A stretch of 64,000 bases of DNA from Agapetus fuscipes (lineage: Eukaryota > Arthropoda > Insecta > Trichoptera > Glossosomatidae). Positions within the stretch are counted from its first letter, which is position 1. Each line of letters starts with the position of its first letter. Below, piece after piece: positions 37,201-41,359 of this stretch. The translations under genes and the position numbers were made by a program. The stretch spans positions 62,001 to 126,000 of the forward strand of contig OX637340.1 in NCBI GenBank assembly GCA_951799405.1. The letters run 5' to 3'. The notes under the pieces are model-generated. The model saw only the letters and a program-made list of their open reading frames with translations. It did no database searches and was not told the DNA's origin.

Positions 37201-40159
37201 AGAGGCATTAACTTTGTAATCGTTCATCATTAAGGATAAAAGAATAACAGCTTTGTTTTCGATTACGTGAGTAATCTCACGTAATCGCAAACAAGGCTGT
37301 TTTTCTATTTTCCTTATCGAAGAAATCATTTTACTGCTGTAAGTATTATTTGAAAAACATCTCAATCAACGATCTAATTTAAATGTAATGATGCATCCAT
37401 ATTTAAAAGCATTCAATGATCTCGTAAATGCATTGTTTTACTAAGACAAAAATATTTTTCGAACAATCACAAGTAAACAAGACAAAAAGTAGATAGTATT
37501 TACTATGAATATCGAAATAGGAATTTAAATCTCTTGCATAGGGCAAAGTAAACATACGAAATGCATAAAACTTGAGCGGCCAGAACCCAGGCAAAAAAGT
37601 TTCAACTCAACCGAAGCGTTTAACGACAAAGCCATAGAAACTAAAACGCTCATGAGATGTCCTACATTACTTTCTATACATTTTTTGGTAAAATAAAATG
37701 GTCGAGTACAAACGTAATGGTTCATACTTGGGGTACAGATGTACGTAAAATAGAATTTATGTAGATACGAGGCTGTGGACGAAGTATTGAAATAGCTTAT
37801 TTGCCCTCCCCACTTGTATCTTCTGCATGACCAGAGCAAAGCGCACCCGGAGTGCAATACAAATATTTAAATTTGGGTACAACAACTTCTGCGGAACGAG
37901 ATTCCGCGGAGTTTAGATGCATTCTTAGAATTGCATGATAAATATACTAAACTAGAAGTACAGCGCAAGTTGAATAATTAATAGGAAATTTTTCATACAG
38001 GCCAATTAGAAAAGAGTAAATAAAAATCTAAAAAAGTAAATAAAATTGAAAACCAAATCAAGACATAAAAAAATCTGTTATTTAAAAACTAAAATATAAG
38101 TATATAGTTCATAGTCTCAAGAAATCAGCATTGTGAAATACACGGTGCTAAAAAAATGTGCTGGTGCCCAAGGACGGCAAAGCGTGGAGTTGGGCGCCCA
38201 CAGTTGCGTTGGCGTGACGATGTTCAGAGAAGTGCAGGACTTGCCTGGATGCGGATCGCTCAGGATAGAAATGAATGGAAAATGCGAGAGGAGGCCTACG
38301 TCCAGGAGTGGACGATCAATACAGGCTGAAGCAGAAGAAGAAAAAGAAATGCACGGCGCTACGCGTTTTTCTCGCATTTCTCTCGTTTCCAATTCGTGGG
38401 CAAACACTTTCACTGCTTCCTTTGTGTTCGTTTCAGGAGGCAGAGTATAAGAAAAACAATATTGCGGACACAATCTCTGCTAGCTAACATGGCATATTTA
38501 CTAATCTGAGGATGTAACACATCTTGTTCAGGTGGCAAGCTGGAGGATGGCTACAGGACACAGGTGGAGTTTGAGGCAAAGTAAGTACTCCCAAGTGGGA
38601 GGCCAAGGCTCGATTTAGGATGTAGGTTACATTGGAGACAGAGATAATTCTCTATAGTCTATAATAAATAGGTGCATTTTGTTCCAAATGCATGATTTTA
38701 TGCTTGCATATATTTACTTATAATTTTGTTTTTACTTACTAGGCGTATTTGGATGTATTTGTACCTACATACATGTATTTGCTCGAAGCTTCTGCTCGAG
38801 ACTATTCTGGCATGGTCTGGTGTATCCTAGAATAGTCTTTCTTCTTTTTCTTCTTGTGACACTTCTAACGAAGATCGGCGATCATCATAGCTATTTTGAT
38901 TTTTGATGCTGCGGCTCGAAACAGGGACTTGGTGCTTCTGCCGAACCACTGTCGCAGGTTCTTCAGCCATGATGTCCTTCGGCGTCCCTGAGATCTTCTC
39001 CCCTCAATCTTATCCTGAATGATAAGATGAAGGAGACGGTACTTCTCATTTCTCATAATGTAACCGAAGTACATTAGCTTTCTCTGCTTAATGGTAGGCA
39101 GGAGCTCCTTTGTAGTGCGCATTCGTTGAAGGACTTCTTCATTGGTGACTGGATCACGCCAAGAGATCCGAAGCATTTTTCGGTATAGACACATCTCGAA
39201 TGCTTCAATTCGTCTCTCCAGTGCCTGCGTGACAGTTCATCCCTCCATACCATACAGAACGATTGGGAAAACGTAGCACCTCGTTATGCGCTTCCGGAGT
39301 TCAAGGCTTAAATTTCGGCACAACAGTAATTTGCTCATTTTAGTGAAGACATTTCGGGCTTGCTCTAGTCTGCTTCTGACTTCTTGACACATGTCCCACT
39401 TTTCGTTGACCACACATCCCAGGTACCTGTAACTAGTGCATCTTTCAATGCTTTCGCCATCTAGTTCTACATGTACGGAGGCGTTTGTGTTTCTGCTGAT
39501 AACTATGACCTTGGTCTTCTTATAGTTAATGTTAATGCCAGCTTCTTTGCTAGCGACATTTATTCTGGTCAACAATGTTTGCAGACCCGTCTGAGTGTCA
39601 GCGAGTAAGACTGTGTCATCGGCATACCGCAGGTTGTTTATCAGCTGCCCGTTGACAACAATGCCTTCCCTAGCCTCATGAAGTGCTTGCGCCATGAGCC
39701 TTTCCGAATAGAGGTTAAAATAGAATTAAGAATAGTCTTTAGTCACCTATAAATACGGATTGCAGTGCTTTGAAGGCAGTAGTACCCGATTTTGAAGGCA
39801 GTAGTACCCGAGCCGAAGTATAAAGTTTAAACTGTGAACCAAATGTGAGAAAATTCCTAAAATAAGTTTAATCGATGAATTATTAAAAACAACGTAACAG
39901 TAAGTACGTCTTACCGATCCATGAAGTCTTTGAAATCAAACTCGGTCTCTGTGATGTGGTTTGTCCGTTCTTCTTCCTCTTCTTCTGGAAAAAACATTTG
40001 TTTTTGAGAAACAGCGCAATATATATTTTACAGAAACAAAAACGTGTATTGAGGGGAATAATATATGGCTAAAAATAAATTCAATATTAATTTACGTACC
40101 ATCATCTTCGTCGCTGTCTTCTTTTTCTGAATCTTCTTGATTTGGCGAAGGTCCAATAT
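3401..40159 (-). CDS. timeout: timeout (timeless-2), 3' ten exons of a gene whose 5' end is outside the window
   Basis: TIMELESS-family protein of the replication fork protection complex. The family works with Tipin/Claspin in fork stability, checkpoint signalling and cohesion, and insect timeout is also linked to clock light input. Ten exons, from the 5' side: 40159-40100, 39984-39915, 33898-33700, 32607-32462, 30269-30181, 29994-29791, 29121-28978, 11974-11792, 10293-10097, 4246-3401. All junctions are AG/GT and one frame runs through all 2138 nt to a stop at 3401. Diagnostic segments are LLHRIAWDSKYPSMVFQASI, EILFWKNSRDAYEMENGY, WNEEQEEELRKLYMENQ, VIKKLKELGLIFKAPTKKSN, VPLVPMMEDCINAMEDPLF and TYWRIPGHI, all in the order of the family's C-terminal half. 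About 640 N-terminal residues expected from the human protein are missing and should lie beyond 64000. The match to replication TIMELESS (VPLVP, YWRIP) rather than the insect clock protein Timeless is strong. Confidence 0.93.
4640..5090 (+). mobile_element. RTE-A LINE 3' fragment (plus)
   Basis: It starts in the last coding codons (MKKVMTLEEMKEV, KDRKKWRLICNVGG, stop at about 4731). The conserved tail (TTCCTTGACTTATAGGTTGG at about 4832) follows and ends in GATTAGATTAGA repeats. It lies in the last timeout intron, antisense to the gene. Confidence 0.8.
5521..5991 (+). repeat. 5' LTR of the macro-Gag element
   Basis: A 471-bp LTR with a TATAAA box at 5786-5791 and AATAAA signals near 5900 and 5921. 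It is followed two bases later by the primer-binding-like site. The antisense open frame 5841-5467 lies in this LTR and recurs in the 3' LTR; it has no protein features. Confidence 0.92.
5992..6673 (+). other. Leader of the macro-Gag element with putative primer-binding site
   Basis: 682 nt between the 5' LTR and the gag start. The primer-binding-like site (TGGCGTCAGGTGCGG) begins at 5994, offset by two bases as in many Metaviridae-type elements; I cannot assign the tRNA. The rest is AT-rich and non-coding, and would hold the packaging signal by analogy. Confidence 0.7.
6674..8962 (+). CDS. Gag-like protein: SAP, capsid, CCHC, macro domain and CCCH finger
   Basis: 762 residues; the start is in good context (aaaATGG). 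Residues 5-41 are a SAP-type DNA-binding fold (DLKVTELKNELLERDLETSG). Residues 60-155 are coiled coil with a reiterated MTSNLTGLEEK unit. Residues 195-355 are Gag capsid-like (LPTFDGKTSWEEYLTLFE, MRYGHKCLEQLY). C395-C398-H403-C408 is a CX2CX4HX4C knuckle. Residues 415-520 are a second coiled coil. Residues 588-717 are a macro domain like TARG1/OARD1 (GDHTLACSVPEDLDMSRGIA, RVFRYKFG, IPKMGGGRANRDW). C730-C738-C744-H748 is a CCCH finger. The stop TAG is the last codon before the 3' LTR. Capsid and knuckle indicate particle assembly and RNA packaging; a role for the macro and CCCH parts is inferred only. Codons are GC-rich compared with the AT-rich surroundings. Confidence 0.93.
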   Translation: MAKVNIKDLKVTELKNELLERDLETSGGKAALQARLMEALEQSGEDPAYFVMASGGDRALEELNLSINSNLTGLKTEMADNAKTLKEDLATMEEKMTSNLTGLEEKMTGLEEKMTSNLAGLEKKVAESSRAMSEIEARVASLEDRLRAELADKCQMESTRISPKGGLHDETDQGCSTPTRVTRGDDDPSLSKHNLPTFDGKTSWEEYLTLFETAAMMGAWSQQKKASVLSLSLRGDALRVLQAIPLDNRGDFGQLKQRLDMRYGHKCLEQLYKSQLNTRVQKPNESLQEFEMDIVHLVRDAYPTFPDDICESLAVDKFLNGLREWETQQAVKLALPKTLNEALSRALEFEAVKQSIRGHARVCAIKAEEVKLPTTEEIIEKVLQQLEPTRQKAHCWTCGQQGHLSARCPKSQGPEKLEDDRKDVETTMKMNKRLRKLQVQLQDAERKVKVMETENRQLTKNLASSERVRRTAEAERDELHETVMSLERQNKGLRTKLQQLETGQVPRAKDTIANLESKISNNNEAGARMKDNHRPTQRAKWSNNDQPAQRVQKCVASKEAPLFETFWSKVQEGQKIRHGVTTEVHKDLFEVTGDHTLACSVPEDLDMSRGIARVFRYKFGEPQPSSSPQGRALRLPKGRQQAYCLVVPDSSNLEDDYKALWDGIVELRDYMLEDQQARLAIPKMGGGRANRDWRIIRSMIEAVFSGVGISVMVCCEQAQPRASGEKSVDCHFFLTTGCRRGSACPYLHRVKTVPGRNSLGGG
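8950..8962 (+). promoter_or_regulatory. Polypurine tract overlapping the gag stop codon
   Basis: AGGTGGGGGGTAG ends exactly at the 3' LTR and also encodes the last Gly residues and the stop. It fits the plus-strand priming site expected there. Confidence 0.75.
8963..9433 (+). repeat. 3' LTR of the macro-Gag element
   Basis: 471 bp, identical by eye to the 5' LTR, followed by the duplicated TTAT. The antisense open frame 9283-8948 is the LTR copy of the one in the 5' LTR and is not a gene. Confidence 0.92.
10097..10293 (-). CDS. timeout: timeout exon 9 of this window (PARP1-binding-type region, first half)
   Basis: A 197-nt exon with acceptor atgtttcag and donor gtaaga. It encodes LVEPLKWVIESLEELALDQE, then ESVPLVPMMEDCINAMEDPL, then FLTVLKSLGIHPPLDEQ. 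It matches human TIMELESS 'VPLVPLTEENEEAMENEQF...LGVRPP', part of the mapped PARP1-binding domain. It ends at a codon boundary. Confidence 0.95.
10297..10800. other. Intron sequence, nothing recognised
   Basis: Unique-looking AT-rich intron between timeout exons 9 and 8. I see no coding, structural or repeat signal. Confidence 0.5.
10800..11462 (-). mobile_element. RTE-B LINE C-terminal fragment (minus)
   Basis: The open minus frame from about 11460 (DYLGSKFESNGKL) to 10834 encodes the C-terminal region of an RTE-like reverse transcriptase. It shows GILVPTLMYGSEAWTV, MRWFGHLERMDDERLTKKVY, RGRGRPRK and DRKKWRRICGGTGHP. The 3' end has GGCGGCAGGATA followed by short CAGTAA tandem units (10797-10820), as RTE-type LINEs do. 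It is truncated at the 5' side and lies in a timeout intron on the gene's strand. Confidence 0.88.
11792..11974 (-). CDS. timeout: timeout exon 8 of this window (Ser-rich linker)
   Basis: A 183-nt exon with acceptor ctatttttcag and donor gtagca. It encodes a Ser/Lys-rich low-complexity linker (DEASSDSDGSASEDSSSRKR) ending in STEVVKSLIDAVNAG. The composition is not diagnostic. The exon is supported by phase agreement with exons on both sides, an open frame throughout, good splice sites, and the position of a similar linker in the human protein. Confidence 0.85.
12070..12660 (-). mobile_element. RTE-A LINE 3' fragment (minus) holding a SINE-1 tail
   Basis: The RTE-A tail is at 12072-12340. Decayed coding remnants (KRRA, MTLDEIKVVCKDRKKW) are at about 12498-12640. 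Between them, 12373-12450 is the tail-B segment of SINE-1 (AGACTCTAGGGGTCTATGAC) in minus orientation. Confidence 0.75.
13436..13970 (-). mobile_element. RTE-A LINE 3' fragment inside the inverted-repeat element
   Basis: The tail ends in CTATAATCTATAATC repeats. It is followed by the conserved CAAAGTGAACCATTTTTTAC block and coding remnants (CLQ..., MTLDDIKEVCKDRKKW) to about 13970. Confidence 0.8.
14160..14226 (-). mobile_element. SINE-2 3' tail (minus)
   Basis: CAACTAAGCTACACATATAG, then TTGCCGCGTTATCCCCGAAG, as in the full SINE-2 at 62022-62351. Only the terminal 67 bp are present, directly against the right inverted repeat. Confidence 0.75.
14298..14805 (-). mobile_element. RTE-A LINE 3' fragment (minus)
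   Basis: Tail with CTATAATCTATAAATC repeats, then the conserved tail block, then coding remnants at about 14697-14790 (RRTCMKKVMTLDEMKEVCKD). It is very similar to the copy inside the neighbouring inverted-repeat element. Confidence 0.82.
15049..15905 (+). mobile_element. LTR-like sequence with internal 211-bp duplication
   Basis: It begins TGTAGCGCC. It has a TATA box (GTATAAAGATGG near 15200), two tandem copies of a 211-bp unit (15303 and 15514; GGCGAGAGACTTC, GTCTCCTTCGCTGGATAA, AAAAGTTA) and AATAAA near 15883. Promoter, polyadenylation signal and GC-rich body fit a solo LTR. I could not place the right end or a target duplication, so the call is tentative. The short open frames inside it have no protein features. 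Confidence 0.5.
15906..16585. other. Intron sequence, nothing recognised
   Basis: AT-rich, with no confident coding or repeat match to other parts of the window. Confidence 0.45.
16586..16850. repeat. Long inverted repeat: 126-bp arms, 13-nt loop
   Basis: The left arm 16586-16711 and right arm 16725-16850 are reverse complements with a single G/T difference seen by eye. The outer ends read ATATCGCTGCCCTAGTTC. The loop and inner stem (TGTGTAGCTTAGTTGC) equal the 3' end of SINE-2. It could be a foldback element or an inverted duplication around a SINE end. A transcript would form a long dsRNA hairpin. Confidence 0.92.
17090..17285 (+). mobile_element. Possible LINE 3' remnant
   Basis: It resembles the C-terminal ends of RTE/Jockey-like LINEs in layout (GRPEKHDVLVKVADC, then KKEDVGPTVMAVIGC) and ends in ATGATGATATT. 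It also resembles the relic at 63115-63370. Weak; no full motif survives. Confidence 0.35.
17286..18140. other. Intron sequence, nothing recognised
   Basis: Several short open frames without family features. I see no repeat of it elsewhere in the window. Confidence 0.45.
18145..18432 (-). mobile_element. SINE-1 with tail A (minus)
   Basis: The minus-strand head ACCGGTCCGTAGTCTAGTGG is followed by a B-box-like GGCTCGAATCCCGGC. The body contains AAAGGTCCATCC and the tail reads AGAGGGCTCTTGAGGTGTGA and on to CTCACCAAATTAATC. It is tRNA-derived and near full length. Confidence 0.85.
18617..18952 (+). mobile_element. SINE-1 with tail B (plus)
   Basis: The head GTAGTCCAGTGGCAACAC has the shape of a pol III A box, and GGTTGTGGATTCGGATCCC that of a B box. 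The body (CTTCGCTGGGTTGAAAAATT, GGTCACCAAAGGTCCATCC) is shared with the other copies. The 3' part is different: GCGGCACTACAACAAGTGTC, then CTAGAGTCTTTAGAATCTAG, ending in a poly(A) run at 18935-18950. Confidence 0.87.
18953..19743. other. Intron sequence, nothing recognised
   Basis: No coding or repeat signal that I can support. Confidence 0.45.
19744..20735 (-). mobile_element. Tyrosine-recombinase element, copy 2 (deleted, non-autonomous)
   Basis: It shares both ends with 358-2190, including the left hairpin (19756-19872) and the right hairpin (20609-20672). The recombinase gene is mostly gone; a short match to the 5' part of the gene remains (CAATTTGGAGTATTTTGATA at 20324, against 1387 in copy 1). 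An RTE-A tail (20001-20246) has inserted into it. Confidence 0.72.
20001..20246 (-). mobile_element. RTE-A tail fragment inside the second recombinase element
   Basis: TAATCTGCAAAGATATATTA, then TGGCAAAGTGAACCA and a tail end like CGACCTATTAGCCAAGTAA. It is diverged from other copies, so it is old. Confidence 0.7.
20736..21395. other. Intron sequence, nothing recognised
   Basis: A/T-rich with A-runs. No supported feature. Confidence 0.45.
21400..21780 (-). mobile_element. Two RTE-A tail fragments in a row (minus)
   Basis: 21400-21510 has only the tail core (TTGACATTGGCAAAGTGAAC, CAACCTATAAATCAAGCAA). 21526-21780 is a fuller tail starting with CTATCTATAATCTAAGTTGC. Neither keeps coding sequence. 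Confidence 0.75.
21781..22325. other. GC-richer intron stretch, nothing recognised
   Basis: 21800-22310 is richer in GC than the surroundings and has small direct repeats (CTTGAAAC-x-GTTCCTCTCTGCC). I could not identify an element or gene. Confidence 0.4.
22330..23045. repeat. Minisatellite, about 62-66-bp unit, roughly 11 copies
   Basis: The core unit alternates GTGATGTTTTGTCATGTGAT, GTACTGCCATTGTGATG, and TAATGTCTTGTGAGGTTTTA with TCATT links. Some units carry an extra CTA (GTACCTACTGTC). The array shows higher-order alternation of a 'CTGCC' unit and a 'CCTACTGTC' unit. Confidence 0.92.
23075..23175 (-). mobile_element. SINE-2 3' tail (minus)
   Basis: CTTCTTGCCGCGTTATCCCC, then GAAACCTATTTATTTGACAG. 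It is the end of SINE-2 only, placed next to the minisatellite. Confidence 0.7.
23176..26250. other. 3-kb intron stretch with no recognised gene or element
   Basis: I read both strands and found only short, featureless open frames (for example 23181-23501 on the plus strand). A GAAGAAGAAGAAG tract at 25709-25721 could be a LINE tail. Confidence 0.4.
26252..26335 (+). mobile_element. SINE-2 3' tail (plus)
   Basis: CAACTCGCCACATGCGACCC, then GGATAACGCGGCAAGAAGTT and TGTGTAGCTTAGTTGCG, the last 84 bp of SINE-2. Confidence 0.78.
26565..26765 (+). mobile_element. RTE-A tail fragment (plus), rearranged
   Basis: GGTATGAGGCTACC followed by TACCCCGTTTCAGGGAAAGG and ACCTTTGCAACTTAATAATA. The central part of the tail is shortened. 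Confidence 0.65.
27280..27805 (-). mobile_element. RTE-A tail relic plus RTE-B coding relic (minus)
   Basis: 27280-27400 resembles the RTE-A tail (TCTAATTTGCAAGGTTAAAT). 27415-27805 resembles the RTE-B C-terminal end (VQKNMMKWCGYEERMDDKGL, KKRKSEKRM). Both are strongly decayed. Confidence 0.6.
27806..28590. other. Intron sequence, nothing recognised
   Basis: No supported feature in this AT-rich stretch. Confidence 0.45.
28592..28720 (-). mobile_element. SINE-2 3' fragment (minus)
   Basis: AACTAAGCTGCAAATC followed by CCTGAAGAAGTCCCATGTG and TTCACGGCTAAGGGGGCCGG. It follows SINE-2 order but is well diverged. Confidence 0.6.
28978..29121 (-). CDS. timeout: timeout exon 7 of this window (end of DNA-binding region)
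   Basis: A 144-nt exon with acceptor ttttctag and donor gtatcg. It encodes DPLAALIPRMPLKRPKHRYV followed by DRLLELGIISDKKECRKKRG. This matches the family's '[28 protein letters not shown]'. The basic lysine/arginine end fits a nuclear, DNA-associated protein. The next intron is 17.0 kb, the longest in this part of the gene. Confidence 0.94.
29245..29560 (-). pseudogene. Mariner transposase 3' end
   Basis: The minus-strand frame reads GWEVLMHPPYSPDLAPSDFH. This contains the mariner/Tc1 catalytic block HPPYSPDLAPSD, followed by the usual C-terminus (FYSNGIMPLPTRWQIVYEQM). The plus-strand end at 29247-29290 (GGGAAAAAGGTTTCTTCGCA) looks like the terminal inverted repeat. The 5' two thirds are missing. 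It lies in the intron between timeout exons 6 and 7. Confidence 0.85.
29791..29994 (-). CDS. timeout: timeout exon 6 of this window (Myb-like DNA-binding region)
   Basis: A 204-nt exon with acceptor tttttcag and donor gtcagt. It encodes DVIDWILENLVDQTKTRRGV, then IKKLKELGLIFKAPTKKSN, then an acidic helix EFREDEDEILRSLWKQF. This matches the two repeats of the TIMELESS DNA-binding domain ('RTRKQIIHHLVQMGL', then 'D-x-ELExLFEEF'). It is GC-richer than the flanks, as expected for conserved coding DNA among repeats. Confidence 0.95.
30181..30269 (-). CDS. timeout: timeout exon 5 of this window (start of Myb-like DNA-binding region)
   Basis: An 89-nt exon with acceptor ttttttgcag and donor gtaaaa. 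It encodes AIKNAWNEEQEEELRKLYME, the 'W(S/T)xEEExxLRELY' start of the Myb-like DNA-binding region found C-terminal to the TIMELESS solenoid. The phase agrees on both sides. Confidence 0.93.
30590..30905 (-). mobile_element. RTE-B LINE C-terminal fragment (minus)
   Basis: The minus frame reads TMRWIGHLERMDDERLTKKV, RGKRGRGRPRKEWLD and DRKKWRRICGGTGHP. The tail is GGCGGCAGGATA with TACAG units. It is close in sequence to 10834-11460, so both are fairly young. Confidence 0.85.
30906..31952. other. Sequence upstream of timeout exon 5, nothing recognised
   Basis: No coding or repeat signal except a short SINE-1 tail-A-like patch at about 31105-31135 (GGGCTCACTAAATAAATCAG). Confidence 0.45.
31953..32190. 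repeat. Long inverted repeat, about 105-bp arms
   Basis: Left arm from TTTAACAAAATGAAAATAAC through AACGAGTTGACCGGTTTCGG to GGCCTCTAGGCC (32052-32063). The right arm mirrors it from GGCCTAGAGGCC (32083-32094) to ATTTTGTTAAA at 32190, with a few indels. The 19-nt loop contains GAAGAT twice. I do not know the family. Confidence 0.88.
32192..32420 (-). mobile_element. SINE-1 relic (minus)
   Basis: It follows the SINE-1 order with many changes (CAAGCAAGACCTAGTTACTT, GCTGGATAGATCTTTGGTG, GCGTTAACCACTAAACTTAG). Confidence 0.65.
32462..32607 (-). CDS. timeout: timeout exon 4 of this window (end of helical core)
   Basis: A 146-nt exon with acceptor ttttcgcag and donor gtaagc. It encodes ELVKFATFIVKKFTEVAVKN followed by PKAFMEILFWKNSRDAYEME. 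This matches the family signature 'ELVxFAKYILxKF...NxKAFVELLFWK'. It leaves two bases for the next exon. Confidence 0.94.
32785..33112 (+). mobile_element. SINE-2, near full length (plus)
   Basis: tRNA-like head AATAGCTCAGTCAGTAGAAT with a B-box-like GGCTCGATCCCCACC. The body contains AGAAATGATTTTCCGTT and CTTCAACTGAAGTGGTTGGC. The 3' end is GGATAACGCGGCAAGAAGTT, then GTAGCTTAGTTACG. Confidence 0.82.
33113..33690. other. Intron sequence, nothing recognised
   Basis: The tRNA-like patch at 33330-33420 (GGTATGGTCAAGGGGATAAG) could be another SINE head but I see no body. Confidence 0.4.
33700..33898 (-). CDS. timeout: timeout exon 3 of this window (helical core)
   Basis: A 199-nt exon with acceptor gtgattccag and donor gtgcgt. 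It encodes LVNPKVVRACDLLLRDFMKN followed by SDFTNRCVLKLLHRIAWDSK. This matches the very conserved 'N-x-HTNHCxVKMLHRLA' helix pair of the TIMELESS alpha-solenoid. The exon ends in frame at an HK pair. The donor is GTGCGT rather than GTAAGT, so an alternative donor a few bases away is possible but would break the frame. Confidence 0.93.
34314..36637 (+). mobile_element. RTE-A LINE, 5'-truncated but with an open reverse transcriptase
   Basis: The longest copy of the family that fills this window. The 5' side lacks the endonuclease. It holds an open RT frame (34318-36270), then a 3' tail of about 370 bp with the conserved block TTCCTTGACTTATAGGTTGG and CAAAGTGAACCATTTTTTAC (as complement), and short GATTATA units at the end (36618-36637). 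It lies in the timeout intron between exons 3 and 2, opposite in strand to the gene. About 20 other fragments in the window are 3' pieces of this family. Confidence 0.9.
34318..36270 (+). CDS. RTE-like reverse transcriptase, endonuclease missing
   Basis: 650 codons without a stop. Fingers and palm: KSAGFDGINGEMLKAG, RPISLLSIPGKVFCK, SGFMAGRGCVDQIF. Motif A is FVDLEKAFDSV (D282). Motif B is GVRQGCVMSPWLFN. Motif C is LLYEDDAVL (Y380-E-D382-D383), so YEDD replaces the usual YADD; both Asp are kept. The C-terminal region has LVPTLMYGSEAWTV, LRWFGHLERMSDERLTKKVY and GRGRPRKVW. The listed start is just the first in-frame ATG region; the true N-terminus with the endonuclease is absent. A complete frame in a 5'-truncated copy suggests recent insertion. 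It is probably not expressed. Confidence 0.88.
   Translation: MKGDAWWNERVKEAVKVKKKCYENCLNDRKLEDEYKIAKRMAKTIIYRSKMNEQRKIDERINKSFTDSKKEFWRWINADRNKSSALTTPGVKSAADEMVWENEEVCKRWKNYFQEIFGQGERRIYDQTDEENELKILKEEMKVSISRLKNGKSAGFDGINGEMLKAGGECVIDWMFELCKLCVNAGVVPMDWRKAVIVPIYKGKGDKKDCQNFRPISLLSIPGKVFCKVIIKNVILTTSKRVSDIQSGFMAGRGCVDQIFTLRQLVEKQLSVRGKLFTAFVDLEKAFDSVDRGMLWDVLKAYGVNGALLNAVHANYENSMACIRIDGEYSEWFEVFKGVRQGCVMSPWLFNIVMDKCVRDARLDDCGLMIGESKVSVLLYEDDAVLVSDSAVELQMMLSRLNEALKGNNLKLNARKTKVLIFERDDENMNYEFKINGMNVDVVNEFVYLGSKFEKDGRMAGEFERRIMKGRCVLGATACIARNQNLSKNVRLAVHGGILVPTLMYGSEAWTVNERDIGKVHTVEMDYLRSMIGKKRSNRVRNDFVREECGVRESVKVKIKRSMLRWFGHLERMSDERLTKKVYVARIDGCRGRGRPRKVWKDQISEIANEWDIQSHNKRRTCMKKVMTLDEMKEVCKDRKKWRLICNVDF
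36638..37073 (+). pseudogene. LINE C-terminal remnant with CCHC-like motif
   Basis: Reads RRLHRHIEKFG and, after breaks, WKSINRLRTNVGRARANMLT followed by CECGAQQTMEHLRCCPSC. This is the C-terminal 'W..LNRIRTG...CxCG..QT..H....C' region seen in Jockey-like LINEs. It ends at a stop and a GAAGAAGAAGAAG tail (37055-37068). It directly follows the RTE-A tail. Confidence 0.75.
37231..37316. repeat. Hairpin, 40-bp arms, 6-nt loop, flanked by direct repeats
   Basis: Arms TAAGGATAAAAGAATAACAG...GATTACGTGA and their imperfect inverse, loop GTAATC. TCGAAGAAATCATTTTA occurs on both sides (about 37167 and 37318). It looks like a small foldback element. Confidence 0.75.
37317..38164. other. Intron sequence with one unnamed repeat copy
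   Basis: Contains a copy of the unnamed dispersed repeat (about 37612-37740). Otherwise nothing recognised. Confidence 0.4.
38165..38350 (+). pseudogene. LINE reverse-transcriptase 3' end
   Basis: The third frame reads RGVGRPQLRWRDDVQRSAGL followed by AWMRIAQDRNEWKMREEAYV and a stop after QEWTINTG. This is the typical C-terminus of endonuclease/RT-type LINEs. The tail is AGAAGAAGAAAAAG. Confidence 0.8.
38860..39720 (-). pseudogene. LINE reverse transcriptase, palm and C-terminal part (minus)
   Basis: The minus frame reads INNLRYADDTVLLADTQTGL, with motif C YADD intact. The thumb/C-terminal region follows: VELDGESIERCTSYRYLGCV, RITRCYVFPIVLYGMEG, and after one break MCLYRKMLRISWRDPVTNEE, then SQGRRRTSWLKNLRQWFGRS. 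It is 5'-truncated upstream of motif C. It belongs to a different family from RTE-A and RTE-B. Confidence 0.88.
39915..39984 (-). CDS. timeout: timeout exon 2 of this window
   Basis: A 70-nt exon with acceptor ttttttccag and donor gtaaga. It encodes a Glu run followed by TETEFDFKDFMD, which matches the TIMELESS transition from the acidic linker to the FxFxxFLxRFA helix. The codon is split by two bases into the next exon, giving DR-LVNPKVV. The downstream 6.0-kb intron contains two different LINEs. Confidence 0.9.
40100..40159 (-). CDS. timeout: timeout exon 1 of this window (acidic linker)
   Basis: A 60-nt exon between acceptor ttcattccag and donor gtacgt. It encodes an acidic stretch (IGPSPNQEDSEKEDSDEDDG). 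It starts with two bases of a codon begun in an upstream exon that I could not find, so the gene continues rightwards. Composition alone would be weak evidence. Its phase joins perfectly to the next exon, and human TIMELESS has a Glu/Asp-rich linker at the same place. Confidence 0.8.
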
Positions 40160-41345
40160 CTGGAATGAACAGAAAAAAATAAAGATTAATTTGTTGCGTT
40201 TTTTAGATTTTCTGCGACTCGAAGATAAACGAGAAACCTGGATTCACAGTCATGACAGAACTTCAAAATACACTCACATCTCACGGTGCTATTTTCACCC
40301 GAACAAACCTGTGGCTCATCCTTCACCTGAGCCCAATTGCCTTACAAAAAAATGATCCATGGATTAAATGTTTTGTGAGTAGCACAGCCGTATTTCAGTT
40401 ATCATCCTTGACGTTTACAGTTTATGTATGTGGAGCCAAACTGCATTCTTTTTAAAATCATCGAATGCTTTGGTATTAAGTGCCATATTATTCGATTCAA
40501 ATTAAGTCTGTAGCACATTTTATCGTTGTATGTTTTTTTTCCGCTAAACACAGTAAATACTTGGCAGTGAATGTTTAAGCGCTCTCCCGTTTAGACGTTC
40601 TAACTGTTGGTCAGTGCCGAGCTACGTAGAGGGAGGACTAAACTTAGCCGTAGAGTTTCATGAAAATATGTACACGGAAATTAGAACAGCGCCTGTTGTG
40701 AACGTTTTGGTTTCAATACATTTTTGGTGACTCTATGGCTGAGTTTAAACTTTATGTTTTATCCTTGGGGCAATGAGCAGCTTTTTACTGTCCGGGCGAC
40801 TTGCACTATAAGCCCGTCGTATCGCAGGAGGAGATAACAAAAGTCGCTAATAAGTCTCGCTTATCCAGGCAACCGGCCAGAGCCTCGGAGGGAAACTATA
40901 GCATTTCTTATGGCTGATAGAACCATGAGGTTTAAAAAAGATTTAGATTAGATCACATTAAATGTTGACGGTTTCTTTATGCATTAATGTGATTGTTTTT
41001 TTTTGTTAAAAATCTTGGAACCTAGCAAAGCAAGATTAGAATTTGATCCTCAATCCCTTTTCAGGTCCGGTGCCGGAACGAAAGTTTGGTAGTGTATAAA
41101 GATTATGTAACTTTCACACGATAAAACTTGGTTTCCTCGGTGATTCCATACATTTTGTGACCGGATCCGGACAAAAACTAGACCGTGTGAAAAGGGGGTA
41201 ACGCTTGACCAATAAAATCTGCCAGACAACCAAAAAAGTGAGGGAAAAGTGCTACAGCGCAATATAATATTTAATACACAAACCATAAAAAATATAATAT
41301 TTTACGTTGGACAAGTAATGTATTATTTTCAAGCATATGTTGTCC
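40160..41345. other. Upstream/intron sequence with one unnamed repeat copy
   Basis: I searched this stretch for the next upstream timeout exon and did not find it. It contains a copy of the unnamed dispersed repeat (about 40655-40785). Confidence 0.4.
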
Positions 41346-41359
41346 ATCTGAAAGATTTT